64,000 nt of DNA from Enterobacter cloacae (GTDB lineage Bacteria > Pseudomonadota > Gammaproteobacteria > Enterobacterales > Enterobacteriaceae). Of the stretch, positions 41,787 through 53,089 are shown one piece after another. The DNA lies in the NCBI GenBank assembly GCA_014169315.1, contig AP022133.1, positions 1,922,001 through 1,986,000 on the forward strand, in the 5' to 3' direction. Within the stretch, counting starts at the first letter, position 1. Every line of letters starts with the position of its first letter. The notes below the pieces were generated by a model. It was not told where the DNA came from. It worked only from the letters and a program-made list of their open reading frames with translations, and ran no database searches. The position numbers were made by a program, and so were the translations under genes.

Positions 41787-44420
41787 TTAACGCGGCAGCG
41801 CAGTGCCCCATTCACGCCACTCTTTTGGTTCGCTTTCGAGCAGCAGGAAGTGTTTGTCAGGCTGCGCCTTCGGTGCCAGAGGTGTACCCGGTGGCGTGGC
41901 GAAGGCGATACCGCCGCGAATGAACTGGTTGAATGTCCCGGTTTTCACTACTCCGCCGGTCAGACCAAAGTCCAGTGAATATCCGGATGCCAGCCAGAAC
42001 ACGGAGTTATTACGTACCAGATGCTGATAACGCTCGCTGATGCGCAGTGCCACCATGACGCGGTCGGACAATGTTCCCAGCGTCAGGCCAGTTACTGTAC
42101 CCACTTCAATACCGCGGAACAGAACCGGTGTGCCGATGTTTAGCGAGCCCGCTTCCGGTACTTCCACTACGATGCTCAGGCCATCAAGATAGCGCGAGTC
42201 GGTAATGGTGGCTTCCTGCAGTTCAAAATCACGACGGGCATTGCCCTGGCCGGGTTCGACGTTAATGTACGGCTGCAAAATGGTGTCGAGGTGCTCAACC
42301 CCTGCCGCTGAGATTTTCGGTGTCACCACGGAGAAACGCGAACCCGTGCGGGCAAAGGTCTGGACATATTCCGGGTAGAGTACCGCTGTAGCCTGCACTT
42401 CATTACGTGAGGTAATCAGCGTCAGCTTCTGGATCTGCCCGATATCAATGCCCAGATAGCGGATGGGCATCCCTTCAGCCAGTTTGCCCGCATCGAAGGC
42501 ATGCAGGGTAATCTGCCCACCAACGGCACGGGCAGCGGTTTCAGACGGGAACAGGATGCGTTTATCATCTTTGCGCAGGTTAGCGCCTGCGCCGCTGAGA
42601 TTATCGAAGCTAATCGCACCGCGCAACGCGCGGGAGAGCGGAGAGGCCTGAACGGTCAATCCACTGCTATTGAGCTGAACCTTTGCACCGCCCTCGGCCC
42701 AGAACACGCTGTTTGGCGTGAGCAGCTTGCGGTACTCCGGTTTGATGTGCAGTTCGATATCAAATGCGTCTGCCCGCGGGCGAACGGTGATCACTTCCCC
42801 GACGGCAAATTTACGGTAGAGCACAACGGAGCCGGCCTGCACGTCTGGCAGCGTCTCGGCGCTCAAGGTCAGTGTGGTGGTTGGCAGATCGCTCAGGCTA
42901 TTTTCAACTGCTTTGTCCAGATTGGCATACAGTGGATAGCTGTCGCGCATCGGGCCTTTCTCACCTGGCAAAATACGGATCCCGCCGTTCACCCATTCGC
43001 TGGCGCTGGCACCAAGGAACTCCACGCCGTCCAGACCCACCTTCACGTCGACACGGCTGTTGACCACGAATTTACTGTCGCCATGCACCAGGTCGGCATA
43101 GTGAGGATCGATGGCCACCGAGAAACTCACGCCTTTCTCCGACAGCGTACGCTCCAGCACCTGGCCGACCTGCACGCCATGCAAAATCAGCGGCTGACCG
43201 GCTTCAATACCGTAGCTTTCCGGGGCATTCAGCGTCAGCGTGATAACGCCTGGTTTTTGCAGAAGGGATTTATCCGCAGGGACGATAACGAAGCTGTTGC
43301 TCGGTTGGCCTTCACCTGGGATCAGCTCAAAAGTGCTGCCGGTCAGCAGGCTGCTGATGCTGGCATCGCTCAGCGACAGCTTCGGACTGCGCATTTCAAT
43401 ACGCGTTTTTTCGCGCAGGAGATCAACCACGCTCGGATCAACGGTCATCTCCCCGGTCACAGAACCGTCGGGATTGAGCGTCATTTTAGTGAGCTGCCCA
43501 ACCTGCAATCCCTGATACATGAGTGGAGTAGAACCGGCTTTCAGCCCTTTGGCATCGGGCAGAGTGAGTTTGACGATCACGCCACGCTGGCTGTGTGCCA
43601 GGTCGGCATACAATCCAAATGTATCATCTGTGGTGGCAGGGCCAGAGTTTTCCGGGGAATCGAAGGCAATGGCACCATTGACCAGTGCGGCCAGGCTCTC
43701 AAGCTTCACTTTCGCACCGCTCAGGCTGACGTCAGCATCCACACCTGAAACATTCCAGAAACGGCTGCCTTTTTTCACCAGGTTCGTGAACCGGCGTTCG
43801 ATGAGCACATCAATAGTGACGCCCTGTTTGTTGGGGTTGATAGCATAATCGTAGACGCGGCCTACCGGGATTTTGCGAAAGTACACCAGCGAGCCACTGT
43901 TCAGCGAACCGAGATCCGGGGCCTGGAGGTGGATCATCAAATCCCCGTTGTTCAGACGGTATTTGGGCTGCGTATCGAGCGCGACGAAATGCTCCTGCGG
44001 CTCACCTTTACCGGGCATCATGCCAATGTAGTTACCGCCAACCAGCGCATCCAGCCCTGAAACACCGGCCAGAGACGCTTTGGGTGTTACCAGCCAGAAC
44101 TGTGTTTCGCTGCGCAGCGCATCCTGCATGTCTGATTTAATGCTGGCACGCACCTGAATTTTGTTCAGCCCTTTGCCAAGCCGTATATCCTGTACGGTAC
44201 CGACTTCTACACCCTGAAAACGCACAGGCGTACGCCCGGCGATGATGCCGTCAGCAGACTGGAAATCAATGGTGATGGTATTGCCGCGATCTTCATAGCT
44301 CGTCCAGATAAGCCAGCCTGCGATCATCAACGCAATGACGGGCAGCAACCAGAATGGCGAAATGCGGCGTTTTGTTTTAATTCGCGCTTCAGTCGGCGAA
44401 GCGGGCGTTTCCTGACTCAT
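41787..44420 (-). CDS. letB: lipophilic envelope-spanning tunnel protein LetB
   Basis: The 877-residue protein has one N-terminal membrane anchor ([17 protein letters not shown]) and seven MCE domains in tandem, recognisable from repeated G-T-P-V-R/L-x-x-G-x-x-V-G motifs such as [30 protein letters not shown] and [14 protein letters not shown]. In E. coli it forms a stacked hexameric tube across the periplasm for lipid transport. The start [15 protein letters not shown] is inside the end of letA, overlapping by 32 bp, so the two are coupled. Confidence 0.96.
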   Translation of the reverse strand: MSQETPASPTEARIKTKRRISPFWLLPVIALMIAGWLIWTSYEDRGNTITIDFQSADGIIAGRTPVRFQGVEVGTVQDIRLGKGLNKIQVRASIKSDMQDALRSETQFWLVTPKASLAGVSGLDALVGGNYIGMMPGKGEPQEHFVALDTQPKYRLNNGDLMIHLQAPDLGSLNSGSLVYFRKIPVGRVYDYAINPNKQGVTIDVLIERRFTNLVKKGSRFWNVSGVDADVSLSGAKVKLESLAALVNGAIAFDSPENSGPATTDDTFGLYADLAHSQRGVIVKLTLPDAKGLKAGSTPLMYQGLQVGQLTKMTLNPDGSVTGEMTVDPSVVDLLREKTRIEMRSPKLSLSDASISSLLTGSTFELIPGEGQPSNSFVIVPADKSLLQKPGVITLTLNAPESYGIEAGQPLILHGVQVGQVLERTLSEKGVSFSVAIDPHYADLVHGDSKFVVNSRVDVKVGLDGVEFLGASASEWVNGGIRILPGEKGPMRDSYPLYANLDKAVENSLSDLPTTTLTLSAETLPDVQAGSVVLYRKFAVGEVITVRPRADAFDIELHIKPEYRKLLTPNSVFWAEGGAKVQLNSSGLTVQASPLSRALRGAISFDNLSGAGANLRKDDKRILFPSETAARAVGGQITLHAFDAGKLAEGMPIRYLGIDIGQIQKLTLITSRNEVQATAVLYPEYVQTFARTGSRFSVVTPKISAAGVEHLDTILQPYINVEPGQGNARRDFELQEATITDSRYLDGLSIVVEVPEAGSLNIGTPVLFRGIEVGTVTGLTLGTLSDRVMVALRISERYQHLVRNNSVFWLASGYSLDFGLTGGVVKTGTFNQFIRGGIAFATPPGTPLAPKAQPDKHFLLLESEPKEWREWGTALPR

Positions 44421-45672
44421 GTGCATCCCAAAGTAAGCGGCTATCCAGCCATTCCACAGCAAGAATAGTCAATATCACCGCAGAGCCGAAGTAAAAAGCT
44501 GCGGGTCCCATTGTAAAAGCAAGTAACTGATCGCGATTGATGAGCGACATCATCAACGAAATCACAAACAGATCCAACATCGACCAGCGGCCAATCCAGG
44601 TGACCAGCCGCAGAAGCAGAATGCGCGAGCGTAGCCCCTGCTCGCATTTAAAGTGAATACTGATGAGTAGGGTAAACATCACCACCACTTTGGTAAACGG
44701 CACCAGAATACTGGCGATAAAGACAATTGCCGCCACGCCAACGTTGCTATGGGCGAGCGAGACAATACCGGAGAGGATGGTATCTTCCTGACGGCTGCCA
44801 TTCACGTAAATAATGGAAATCGGCATCATGTTGGCAGGGATCAGGAGCATCACCGAGGCAATCAGCGCCGCCCAGCATTTTTGCAGGCTGTTGTTGCGCC
44901 GAAGTCTTAACGGGATATGGCAGCGGGGGCAGCGTCCGCGCGCGTCAGCTAACCCGGTGTAGTGGCATCCCAGGCAGACGCGGAGGTTTTCATCGGGGCG
45001 CGTGGCAGGGCGCTGCGGATAAAATCGCTCCCAGAGCTGTTCAACATTCAGGTGGATCAGGGTCAAAATACTGAGCAACACCAGCGAGATAAAGGCCACC
45101 AGGCCAATGCCGGGCTGTAAGAACGCATAGTCTTGTACCTTAATTGAGGCGACGCCAATGCCAACCAGATAAATATCCAGCATCACCCACTCTTTGAGTT
45201 TATCCAGCATGAGCAGGACAGGGCGCAGGTTCATCCCCAGAATGTTGCCAAGCCAAAGGTAAGCGATGGCGGCGACCAGAACCAGCGGCGCACCAACGGT
45301 GCAGAACAGCACCATTGAGGCGGTGAGTGGATCACCCTGGCGTGTCATCTGCCAGATCCCCTGCAGCACGTTGGCATCAATGCGCACGCCCAGAAGATAG
45401 AGTTTCAGCAGCGGTTCGCTCCAGGCAAACGGCATCAGCAACAGCATGGCGACCGCCATTGCAGCGAGTCGAGTGAGTGACCAGTCGCGGCCGTCGCGAA
45501 TTTTGGCGTTACAGCGAGGACAAAAGGCACTTTGGTGCGATTTCATCTTCGGCAACATAAAAAGCGTATCGCACTGAGGGCAACGCTGATAATATGCTCG
45601 AGGCAGCGCTTCGCTAACCGTACGGACAGTTATCTTTTTGGTCGGCGTAATTCTGGTTATTTTTAATGCCAT
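44389..45672 (-). CDS. letA: lipid transport membrane protein LetA
   Basis: The 427-residue inner-membrane partner of LetB has two PqiA-like modules, each a zinc ribbon ([12 protein letters not shown] with CPRCNAKI, and [14 protein letters not shown] with CPRCHIPL) followed by four membrane segments. It is thought to load lipids into the LetB tunnel. It is first in letA-letB and divergent from msrC over 132 bp. Confidence 0.96.
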   Translation of the reverse strand: MALKITRITPTKKITVRTVSEALPRAYYQRCPQCDTLFMLPKMKSHQSAFCPRCNAKIRDGRDWSLTRLAAMAVAMLLLMPFAWSEPLLKLYLLGVRIDANVLQGIWQMTRQGDPLTASMVLFCTVGAPLVLVAAIAYLWLGNILGMNLRPVLLMLDKLKEWVMLDIYLVGIGVASIKVQDYAFLQPGIGLVAFISLVLLSILTLIHLNVEQLWERFYPQRPATRPDENLRVCLGCHYTGLADARGRCPRCHIPLRLRRNNSLQKCWAALIASVMLLIPANMMPISIIYVNGSRQEDTILSGIVSLAHSNVGVAAIVFIASILVPFTKVVVMFTLLISIHFKCEQGLRSRILLLRLVTWIGRWSMLDLFVISLMMSLINRDQLLAFTMGPAAFYFGSAVILTILAVEWLDSRLLWDAHESGNARFAD

Positions 45673-45804
45673 CAGTTGCGCACAAATAAGTAATGTTGAA
45701 CGTTATATTAACTCATGAACGGATTCATCTTGAGCATAAGCGCATTTAATGCTTATTTTAATAGGCTATGCGGTAGTTTTGTAAGACAACCAAGTGATTG
45801 AATA

Positions 45805-46302
45805 ATGAACAAAACAGAATTCTACGCGGAGCTTAACCGCGATTTTAAGGCATTGATGGCAGGTGAAACCAGCTTCTTAGCCACTCTGGCAAATACAAGT
45901 GCGTTACTGTTTGAGCGTCTGTCTGGTGTGAACTGGGCCGGTTTTTATCTTCTTGAAGGTGAAACGCTGGTGCTTGGGCCATTCCAGGGGAAAATTGCCT
46001 GCGTGCGTATTCCGGTGGGACGCGGAGTGTGTGGCACCGCTGTTGCGACAAATCAGGTTCAGCGCGTAGAAGATGTTCATGCCTTTGATGGGCACATTGC
46101 CTGCGATGCGGCCAGCAACGCCGAAATCGTCCTTCCGCTGGTGGTGAAAAATCAGATTATTGGCGTTCTGGATATCGACAGTACGGTCTTCAGCCGCTTT
46201 ACAACCGAGGACGAACAAGGGCTGCGCGAGCTGGTAGCGAACCTGGAAAACGTTCTTGCAGCAACCGATTATCAAAAATTCTTTGCGAGCGTCGCAGGAT
46301 AA
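45805..46302 (+). CDS. msrC: free methionine-R-sulfoxide reductase
   Basis: The 165-residue GAF-domain enzyme reduces free methionine R-sulfoxide with thioredoxin. The active cysteines lie in GKIACVRIPVGRGVCGTAV and GHIACDAASNAEIVLPL. Length equals E. coli MsrC. No other domain is attached. It is followed by proQ after about 95 bp that hold a small GCGTCATTATAATGACGC hairpin. Confidence 0.95.
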   Translation: MNKTEFYAELNRDFKALMAGETSFLATLANTSALLFERLSGVNWAGFYLLEGETLVLGPFQGKIACVRIPVGRGVCGTAVATNQVQRVEDVHAFDGHIACDAASNAEIVLPLVVKNQIIGVLDIDSTVFSRFTTEDEQGLRELVANLENVLAATDYQKFFASVAG

Positions 46303-46398
46303 TCAACGGATAACGTAGCATTTACTGATAGCGTCATTATAATGACGCCTGTTCATGCCTGCGCTTGTTGGCAACGTCCGTTGTAATCAGGAAATTTC

Positions 46399-47085
46399 AT
46401 GGAAAATCAACCTAAGTTGAATAGCAGTAAAGAAGTTATCGCATTTCTGGCCGAGCGTTTCCCACAGTGCTTCAGCGCTGAAGGTGAAGCTCGTCCCCTG
46501 AAAGTCGGTATTTTTCAGGATCTGGTGGCACGTGTTGAGGGGGAAATGAACCTCAGCAAAACTCAGCTTCGTTCCGCCTTACGTCTTTATACTTCGAGCT
46601 GGCGTTACCTGTACGGTATCAAAGCGGGTGCGACCCGTGTTGATCTCGACGGCAACCCTTGCGGTGAGCTGGATGAGCAGCACGTTGAGCACGCGCGTAA
46701 GCAGCTGGAAGAAGCCAAAGCACGCGTTCAGGCACAACGTGCTGAACAGCAAGCGAAAAAGCGTGAAGCAGCAGCGGCAAACGGTCAGGAAGACGCACCT
46801 CGTCGTGAGCGTAAACCGCGTCCTGCACCGCGTCGCAATGAGAATAACGATCGCAAACCGCGTGCTGACAAACCAGCAGCGAAAGCCCCGCGTGCGCCTC
46901 GTGAAGAGCAGCGCCATACCCCGGTTTCTGACATTAACGCACTGAGCGTAGGTCAGGCGCTGAAGGTAAAAGCGGGTAACAATGCGATGGACGCCACCGT
47001 ACTGGAAATCACCAAAGATGGCGTTCGTGTACAGCTGACTTCTGGTATGTCAATGATTGTACGCGCAGAACACTTGTTGTTCTGA
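46399..47085 (+). CDS. proQ: RNA chaperone ProQ
   Basis: The 228-residue RNA-binding protein has an N-terminal FinO/ProQ domain (about 1-115, including [20 protein letters not shown] split over conserved turns), a basic disordered linker rich in Arg, Lys, Pro and Ala (about 120-178) and a C-terminal KOW/Tudor-like domain ([20 protein letters not shown]). ProQ binds structured sRNAs and mRNA 3' ends, probably including SdsR encoded nearby. prc begins 19 bp after its stop, as in E. coli. Confidence 0.95.
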   Translation: MENQPKLNSSKEVIAFLAERFPQCFSAEGEARPLKVGIFQDLVARVEGEMNLSKTQLRSALRLYTSSWRYLYGIKAGATRVDLDGNPCGELDEQHVEHARKQLEEAKARVQAQRAEQQAKKREAAAANGQEDAPRRERKPRPAPRRNENNDRKPRADKPAAKAPRAPREEQRHTPVSDINALSVGQALKVKAGNNAMDATVLEITKDGVRVQLTSGMSMIVRAEHLLF

Positions 47086-47104
47086 AACGGAGGCCAAGCC
47101 TGGC

Positions 47105-49153
47105 ATGAACACTTTTTTTAAGCTCACCGCGCTGGCGGGTCTGTTTGCCATAACAGGCCATGCTTTCGCAGTGGACGATATCACGCGTGTTGATCAAATT
47201 CCGGTATTGAAGGAAGAGACGCAGCACGCGACGGTGAGTGAGCGTGTGACGTCACGCTTCACTCGTTCGCACTATCGTCAGTTCGATCTCGATCAGGCCT
47301 TTTCGGCCAAAATCTTTGACCGCTATCTGAACTTGCTGGATTACAGCCATAACGTACTGCTTGCCAGCGATGTCGAGCAGTTCGCAAAACGCAAATCCGA
47401 CGTGGGTGACGAGCTGCGCTCCGGCAAACTGGACCTGTTCTACGATCTGTATAACCTGTCGCAAAAGCGTCGCTTTGAGCGTTACCAGTATGCGCTGAAA
47501 GTGCTGGAACGTCCGATGGACTTCACCGGCAACGACACCTTTAATCTGGACCGCAGTAAAGCACCGTGGCCGAAAGATGAAGCCGAACTGAATGCGCTGT
47601 GGGACGGAAAGGTAAAATATGACGAGCTGAGCCTTAAGCTCGCTGGCAAAGACGAAAAAGAGATCCGTGACACGCTGACGCGTCGTTATAAATCGGCCAT
47701 TCGTCGTCTGGCGCAAACCAACAGTGAAGATGTGTTCTCACTGGCGATGACCGCTTTTGCTCACGAAATCGACCCGCACACCAACTATCTCTCCCCGCGT
47801 AATACCGAACAGTTCAATACCGAAATGAGCTTGTCTCTGGAAGGTATTGGTGCGGTGCTGCAGATGGACGATGATTACACCGTGATCAACTCGATGGTTG
47901 CTGGTGGCCCGGCGTCGAAAAGCAAAGCGATTAGCGTTGGTGACCGCATTGTGGGTGTCGGGCAAACCGGCCAGAACATGGTCGACGTGATCGGCTGGCG
48001 TCTGGATGATGTGGTTGCGCTGATTAAAGGTCCGAAAGGTAGCAAAGTTCGCCTGGAAGTGTTGCCTGCAGGCAAAGGCACCAAAACCCGTATCGTTACC
48101 CTGACGCGTGAGCGTATCCGCCTGGAAGATCGCGCGGTGAAAATGTCGGTGAAAACCGTGGGTAAAGAGAAGGTGGGTGTTCTTGATATCCCTGGCTTCT
48201 ACGTTGGTCTGACCGACGATGTGAAAGTGCAACTGCAGAAGCTTGAGAAGCAGAATGTCAGCAGCGTGATCATTGACCTGCGCAGCAATGGCGGCGGGGC
48301 ACTGACCGAAGCGGTTTCTCTGTCAGGCCTGTTTATCCCGTCTGGCCCGGTGGTTCAGGTGCGTGATAACAACGGTAAAGTACGCGAAGATGCCGACAAC
48401 GATGGTGTGGTCTACTATAAAGGCCCGCTGGTGGTTCTGGTCGACCGCTTCAGTGCTTCTGCATCTGAAATCTTTGCCGCGGCAATGCAGGACTATGGTC
48501 GTGCGCTGATCGTGGGTGAGCCGACGTTCGGTAAAGGTACCGTTCAGCAGTATCGCTCTCTGAATCGTATCTACGATCAGATGCTGCGTCCGGAATGGCC
48601 GGCACTGGGTTCTGTACAGTACACCATTCAGAAGTTCTACCGCGTGAACGGCGGCAGTACGCAGCGTAAAGGCGTAACGCCGGACATCATGATGCCGACA
48701 GGCACGGAAGAGACTGAAACCGGCGAGAAGTTTGAAGATAACGCGTTGCCGTGGGATAGCATCAATGCCGCGACTTACGTGAAATCAGGTGATATGACGC
48801 AGTTTGGCCCTGAATTGCTGAAAGATCATAACGATCGTATCGCGAAAGATCCGGAATTCCAGTACATCATGAAAGACATTGCTCGTTTCAATGCCATGAA
48901 AGATAAACGGAATATTGTGTCTCTTAACTACGCTCAGCGTGAGAAAGAGAACGCGGAAGACGATGCAACGCGTCTGGCGCGTATCAACGATCGTTTCAAA
49001 CGTGAAGGTAAGCCTTTGCTCAAGAAACTGGACGATCTGCCTAAAGATTACCAGGAGCCCGATCCGTATCTGGACGAGACGGTTCATATCGCTCTCGACC
49101 TGGCGAATCAGGAAAAAGACAAACCTGCCGTGCAACCTGCTCCGGCAAAATAA
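47105..49153 (+). CDS. prc: tail-specific periplasmic protease Prc
   Basis: The 682-residue C-terminal processing protease has a signal peptide (MNTFFKLTALAGLFAITG), a PDZ domain (about 240-320, GIGAVLQMDDDYTVIN), and an S41 catalytic core with Ser in VDRFSASASEIFAAAM and Lys in GEPTFGKGTVQQYR. It trims PBP3 and degrades MepS with NlpI in E. coli. The ATG at 47105 gives the known length; upstream in-frame codons lie within proQ. Terminator follows. Confidence 0.96.
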   Translation: MNTFFKLTALAGLFAITGHAFAVDDITRVDQIPVLKEETQHATVSERVTSRFTRSHYRQFDLDQAFSAKIFDRYLNLLDYSHNVLLASDVEQFAKRKSDVGDELRSGKLDLFYDLYNLSQKRRFERYQYALKVLERPMDFTGNDTFNLDRSKAPWPKDEAELNALWDGKVKYDELSLKLAGKDEKEIRDTLTRRYKSAIRRLAQTNSEDVFSLAMTAFAHEIDPHTNYLSPRNTEQFNTEMSLSLEGIGAVLQMDDDYTVINSMVAGGPASKSKAISVGDRIVGVGQTGQNMVDVIGWRLDDVVALIKGPKGSKVRLEVLPAGKGTKTRIVTLTRERIRLEDRAVKMSVKTVGKEKVGVLDIPGFYVGLTDDVKVQLQKLEKQNVSSVIIDLRSNGGGALTEAVSLSGLFIPSGPVVQVRDNNGKVREDADNDGVVYYKGPLVVLVDRFSASASEIFAAAMQDYGRALIVGEPTFGKGTVQQYRSLNRIYDQMLRPEWPALGSVQYTIQKFYRVNGGSTQRKGVTPDIMMPTGTEETETGEKFEDNALPWDSINAATYVKSGDMTQFGPELLKDHNDRIAKDPEFQYIMKDIARFNAMKDKRNIVSLNYAQREKENAEDDATRLARINDRFKREGKPLLKKLDDLPKDYQEPDPYLDETVHIALDLANQEKDKPAVQPAPAK

Positions 49154-49160
49154 TCTCCCG

Positions 49161-49191
49161 ACAGGCACAAGAAATTGTGCCTGTTTTTTTT
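49161..49191 (+). terminator. rho-independent terminator after prc
   Basis: ACAGGCACAA-GAAA-TTGTGCCTGT with a run of T; ends the proQ-prc transcript. Confidence 0.93.
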
Positions 49192-49269
49192 AAGTTCTGC
49201 ATCCTCCCGTCAATCAGATTTTCAATTGTGTAAAGTTGTGTCTTTCTGGTGACTTACACATGCTGGATC

Positions 49270-49298
49270 CTTGAAAATAGCCACAATACCCATACGAT
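49270..49298 (+). promoter_or_regulatory. heat-shock (sigma-32) promoter of htpX
   Basis: CTTGAAA (49270-49276), a 12-base spacer, and CCCATACGAT (49289-49298) match the sigma-32 consensus. The start of htpX is 50 bp downstream. Confidence 0.7.
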
Positions 49299-49347
49299 GT
49301 GGGTAATCGCATAGTGCGTTTTGTTAAACTGAGGTTAAAAGAAAATT

Positions 49348-50229
49348 ATGATGCGAATCGCGCTCTTCCTGCTCACCAACCTGGCGGTTATGGTGGTTTT
49401 CGGGCTGGTGCTAAGCCTGACAGGAATTCGGTCGAGCAGCGTTCAGGGTCTGTTGATTATGGCGCTGCTGTTTGGTTTCGGGGGCTCTTTCGTTTCGCTT
49501 CTCATGTCGAAATGGATGGCACTGAAATCGGTAGGTGGTGAGGTTATTGAACAGCCGCGCAACGATATGGAGCAGTGGCTGATGAATACGGTTGCACAGC
49601 AATCCCAGCAGGCCGGGATCGCTATGCCGCAAGTGGCGATTTATCATGCACCGGATATCAACGCCTTTGCCACGGGTGCCCGTCGCGATGCGTCACTGGT
49701 TGCTGTCAGCACCGGTCTGTTGCAGAACATGAGCCGTGATGAAGCTGAAGCGGTCATCGCTCACGAAATCAGCCATATCGCGAACGGTGACATGGTGACC
49801 ATGACCCTGATTCAGGGCGTAGTGAACACCTTCGTTATCTTCATTTCCCGTATTCTGGCGCAAATTGCCGCTGGATTCATGGGTGGCAACCGCGACGACG
49901 GTGAAGAGAGCAACGGCAACCCGCTGATCTATTTCGCTGTTTCGATGGTGCTGGAGCTGGTATTCGGTATTCTGGCAAGCATCATTACCATGTGGTTCTC
50001 CCGCCACCGTGAATTCCACGCGGATGCCGGCTCTGCAAAACTGGTAGGGCGTGAGAAGATGATTGCAGCGTTGCAGCGTCTGAAAACCAGTTACGAGCCA
50101 CAGGAAGCCACCAGCATGATGGCATTCTGCATTAACGGTAAATCGAAATCGCTGAGCGAAATGTTTATGTCTCACCCGCCGCTGGATAAACGCATTGAAG
50201 CGCTGCGCAGCGGGGAATACCTGAAGTAA
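49348..50229 (+). CDS. htpX: membrane metalloprotease HtpX
   Basis: The 293-residue M48 protease of the inner membrane helps FtsH in membrane protein quality control. Zinc motif HEISH is in [16 protein letters not shown] (about residues 140-144) with a downstream Glu in [14 protein letters not shown]; four membrane segments are visible, two before and two after the motif. Length equals E. coli HtpX. The first of two adjacent ATGs is used by convention. Confidence 0.96.
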   Translation: MMRIALFLLTNLAVMVVFGLVLSLTGIRSSSVQGLLIMALLFGFGGSFVSLLMSKWMALKSVGGEVIEQPRNDMEQWLMNTVAQQSQQAGIAMPQVAIYHAPDINAFATGARRDASLVAVSTGLLQNMSRDEAEAVIAHEISHIANGDMVTMTLIQGVVNTFVIFISRILAQIAAGFMGGNRDDGEESNGNPLIYFAVSMVLELVFGILASIITMWFSRHREFHADAGSAKLVGREKMIAALQRLKTSYEPQEATSMMAFCINGKSKSLSEMFMSHPPLDKRIEALRSGEYLK

Positions 50230-50247
50230 CGCTGAAGAGTTGCAATG

Positions 50248-50282
50248 AACCGGGCAGGAGAACACTCCGCCCGGTTTTTTTA
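50248..50282 (+). terminator. terminator after htpX
   Basis: AACCGGGC ... GCCCGGTT with seven T; the T run reaches the yebQ stop codon. Confidence 0.85.
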
Positions 50283-51653
50283 TGCCTGTACTCTGGGCTG
50301 AGTGATGCGGAGCCCACTGATGATAGCGGCGATGGTGGCAAGGGTTCCTGCGGTAAGGAGTGCAATGTGGTTACCATTTTGTCCGGCAAGATTAAACATC
50401 AGGGCGACCAGGGCCGCACCGGTGCTTTGCCCCAGCAGGCGCGCGGTTCCCAGCATACCGCTGGCTCCACCACTGCGATGGCGTGGTGCTGAAGTAATAA
50501 TGGTGTGGTTATTAGGTGACTGGAACAGGCCAAAACCCGCGCCGCACAGGATCATACGCCAGATAATATCCAGATCGGAGGGTGACGACGGGAGCAGCGC
50601 CAGCGCGAAAAGTCCTGTCGCCATCACAATCAACCCCAGTGCGCCAAGCAATCCGGCATGCACGCGCTCAATCAAATACCCCGCCAGCGGAGCCATCACC
50701 ATTGTCGCCAGCGGCCATGGTGTTAACAGCAGCCCGGTCTCAACTTCTGAACGTCCAACCACGCTTTGCAGGAAGAAGGGCAGGGAGACCAGTGCCAGCA
50801 TCTGGGCGCAAAACGAGCAGACTGAGGTACAGATAGACAGCGAAAACAACGGAATTCGTAGCAGATCCACCGGTAATAGCGGCACCGGTAAAGCCAACTG
50901 GCGTCGTACAAAGAAGAAACCGATCACCAGCAGGGCGACGAGCTCTGCCCCGGTAAGCATGAGTGACTGGCCTTGCGCAAAACCGCCAAGAGCGGTAATA
51001 AGCAGGCCAAATGTCAGCGCATTCATTACTGCACCCGGCAGGTCAAAGCGTGTGGTTGTGTTTTTAGAGCCGTTCGCCGGGAGATAGCGCAGCGCAAAGA
51101 AGAGTGCCACGATGCCCAGCGGTACGTTAATCGCAAACAGCCATTGCCATGAGGCGACAGAGAGAATTGCGGCCGCAATTGTCGGCCCGGCGGCTGACGA
51201 TACGGCCACGATGAATGAGTTGATCCCCATACCGCGGCCCAACTGGTGTGACGGATAGATTAAACGAATCAATGCGGTGTTTACACTCATCAACGCTGCG
51301 CCGCCAAACCCTTGCGCAATTCGGGCGAGCGTCAGGGTATGCAGTGAATCTGAAAGGGCGCAGAAAAGCGAGGTTAGCGTAAATACAGCCAACCCGCACT
51401 GGTAGATCCGGCGATAACCGAACATATCACCCAGAAAAGAGAGTGAGAGCAGGGAAACAACAATCGCCATCTGGTAGGCGTTGACGATCCAGATGGAGCT
51501 GGCGGGAGAAGCATGAAGGTCGCTGGCAATGGTTGGCAGGGCAACGTTGGCAATTGCACCGTCAAGGACGGCCATCGAAATACCGATGATAATTGTCGCA
51601 ATAGCGCCGTATCGCTGGGGCAAAGGCAGACCATCGGAAAGGTTTTTTTCCAT
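50280..51653 (-). CDS. yebQ: MFS drug-resistance-type transporter YebQ
   Basis: The 457-residue protein has the 14-segment DHA2 pattern: GISMAVLDGAIANVALPTIA (motif D1), GDMFGYRRIYQCGL (motif A) and GINSFIVAVSSAAGPTIAAA (motif C). It matches E. coli YebQ over its length; the N-terminal few residues differ. The substrate is unknown. It is convergent with htpX and divergent from kdgR. Confidence 0.93.
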   Translation of the reverse strand: MEKNLSDGLPLPQRYGAIATIIIGISMAVLDGAIANVALPTIASDLHASPASSIWIVNAYQMAIVVSLLSLSFLGDMFGYRRIYQCGLAVFTLTSLFCALSDSLHTLTLARIAQGFGGAALMSVNTALIRLIYPSHQLGRGMGINSFIVAVSSAAGPTIAAAILSVASWQWLFAINVPLGIVALFFALRYLPANGSKNTTTRFDLPGAVMNALTFGLLITALGGFAQGQSLMLTGAELVALLVIGFFFVRRQLALPVPLLPVDLLRIPLFSLSICTSVCSFCAQMLALVSLPFFLQSVVGRSEVETGLLLTPWPLATMVMAPLAGYLIERVHAGLLGALGLIVMATGLFALALLPSSPSDLDIIWRMILCGAGFGLFQSPNNHTIITSAPRHRSGGASGMLGTARLLGQSTGAALVALMFNLAGQNGNHIALLTAGTLATIAAIISGLRITQPRVQA

Positions 51654-51831
51654 TACGAGTGAAAAGCTCAGTGTGAAATTATTCTCATGGTAACTATTTT
51701 AGCATTATTAATGCCTCTTTATGCAGCAGATTTGTAACGAAGCAAACGGGGATTGATTGCAGGTAACATGACGGGAATTTATAATAAAAACAGGTTCTGA
51801 TTTTTATAAAACACTCTCTATGAGGTGATAA

Positions 51832-52623
51832 ATGGCAATCGCAGATTTGGATAAGCAGCCAGATTCTGTTTCTTCCGTGTTGAAGGTGTTCGGCATCTTA
51901 CAGGCGCTCGGAGAAGAGCGTGAAATAGGTATTACAGAGTTATCACAGCGTGTAATGATGTCGAAAAGCACTGTTTATCGCTTTTTACAAACCATGAAGT
52001 CCCTGGGATATGTTGCACAGGAAGGCGAATCTGAAAAGTATTCTCTGACGCTAAAACTGTTCGAATTAGGTGCCCGCGCGCTGCAAAACGTTGATCTGAT
52101 CCGTAGCGCAGATATTCAGATGCGTGAAATTTCCCGCCTGACGAAAGAGACCATCCACCTGGGGGCGATGGATGAAGACAGCATTGTTTACATCCATAAA
52201 ATTGACTCCATGTACAGCCTGCGCATGTATTCGCGCATTGGCCGCCGTAACCCACTGTATAGCACTGCAATTGGTAAAGTTCTGCTGGCATGGCGTGACC
52301 GTGAAGAGGTGAAACAGATCCTCGAAGGCGTGGAATACAAGCGCAGCACTGAGCGAACCATTACTAATACTGATGAGCTAATGGTCGTGCTCGATAAAGT
52401 GCGTGAGCAGGGTTATGGCGAAGATAATGAAGAGCAGGAAGAAGGGCTGCGCTGTATCGGTGTTCCTGTATTCGACCGTTTTGGCGTTGTCATTGCGGGG
52501 CTGAGTATCTCCTTCCCGACGCTGCGTTTCTCGGAAGAGCGTCTGCGTGAATATGTTGCTATTCTTCATACCGCTGCGCGCAAAATTTCTGAGCAGATGG
52601 GTTACAACGACTATCCGTTTTAA
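51832..52623 (+). CDS. kdgR: KDG regulon repressor KdgR
   Basis: The 263-residue IclR-family repressor controls genes for pectin and 2-keto-3-deoxygluconate use, whose degradation product enters the eda route. Winged helix-turn-helix: GITELSQRVMMSKSTVYRFL (about 33-52); the C-terminal effector domain contains RRNPLYSTAIGKVLLAW and LRCIGVPVFDRFG. Length equals E. coli KdgR. A terminator follows. Confidence 0.96.
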   Translation: MAIADLDKQPDSVSSVLKVFGILQALGEEREIGITELSQRVMMSKSTVYRFLQTMKSLGYVAQEGESEKYSLTLKLFELGARALQNVDLIRSADIQMREISRLTKETIHLGAMDEDSIVYIHKIDSMYSLRMYSRIGRRNPLYSTAIGKVLLAWRDREEVKQILEGVEYKRSTERTITNTDELMVVLDKVREQGYGEDNEEQEEGLRCIGVPVFDRFGVVIAGLSISFPTLRFSEERLREYVAILHTAARKISEQMGYNDYPF

Positions 52624-52640
52624 CCGTCGTTGAGAATAAA

Positions 52641-52668
52641 AAACGCCGCATTTTTTGCGGCGTTTTTT
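52641..52668 (+). terminator. rho-independent terminator after kdgR
   Basis: AAACGCCGCA, a T-rich 5-base loop, TGCGGCGTTT and more T. The opposite strand also has a T run, so it may serve yobH too. Confidence 0.9.
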
Positions 52669-52689
52669 ATGGTTACGTCTGGCAGAGTG

Positions 52690-52929
52690 TTACCCGTTAT
52701 CGACCACGACGGTCATTTTACGGAACACCGGGCAATTCGATAACCCGAAAATACCGCTGTCAGAATGCAGATACTGTGCTGTGCTTACACCCTGGGCTGT
52801 CAGGTATTTGCACTGGATACCTAACCCAGCCGCGTTTTCGGTGCTGCCCACAAGGACACCGTAACCGGTTAGCAGAAGGCCAGTCCATAGCACGGCCAGC
52901 GCAATAAGGGTTCGAATGATTAAACGCAT
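52690..52929 (-). CDS. yobH: YobH family small membrane-anchored protein
   Basis: A 79-residue protein matching E. coli YobH: one N-terminal hydrophobic segment (LIIRTLIALAVLWTGLLLTG), then a periplasmic part with two cysteines (GIQCKYLTAQG and LSNCPVFRK) and the conserved end VVVDNG. A second ATG immediately upstream (52932) would add one residue. The function is unknown. It is convergent with kdgR and divergent from mgrB. Confidence 0.88.
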   Translation of the reverse strand: MRLIIRTLIALAVLWTGLLLTGYGVLVGSTENAAGLGIQCKYLTAQGVSTAQYLHSDSGIFGLSNCPVFRKMTVVVDNG

Positions 52930-53023
52930 CATTGCCTCTTTTTCTTCGTTGTCATGCTCTTAAGCGTAACCTGTTTACGTAATGAAACAAGTACATGATT
53001 CTGAAAAGAGCTTGATGAAGTTA

Positions 53024-53040
53024 CAGTTAGTCCCTGTTTA
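53024..53040 (+). promoter_or_regulatory. PhoP box upstream of mgrB
   Basis: CAGTTA-GTCCC-TGTTTA is a direct repeat with the 11-bp period of PhoP boxes (second half perfect, first half with two changes). A -10-like TAACCT begins 11 bases after it, the usual spacing. Activation by PhoP closes the MgrB feedback loop. Confidence 0.6.
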
Positions 53041-53089
53041 AGATAAGCGTGATAACCTGGTAACTTCAGGCCTTAAGACGGAGTGTGGA

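Noticed and set aside
42501-43748. 415-codon open frame antisense to letB
   Set aside because: letB is fully supported by its seven MCE domains; the antisense frame shows no domain and biased residue content.
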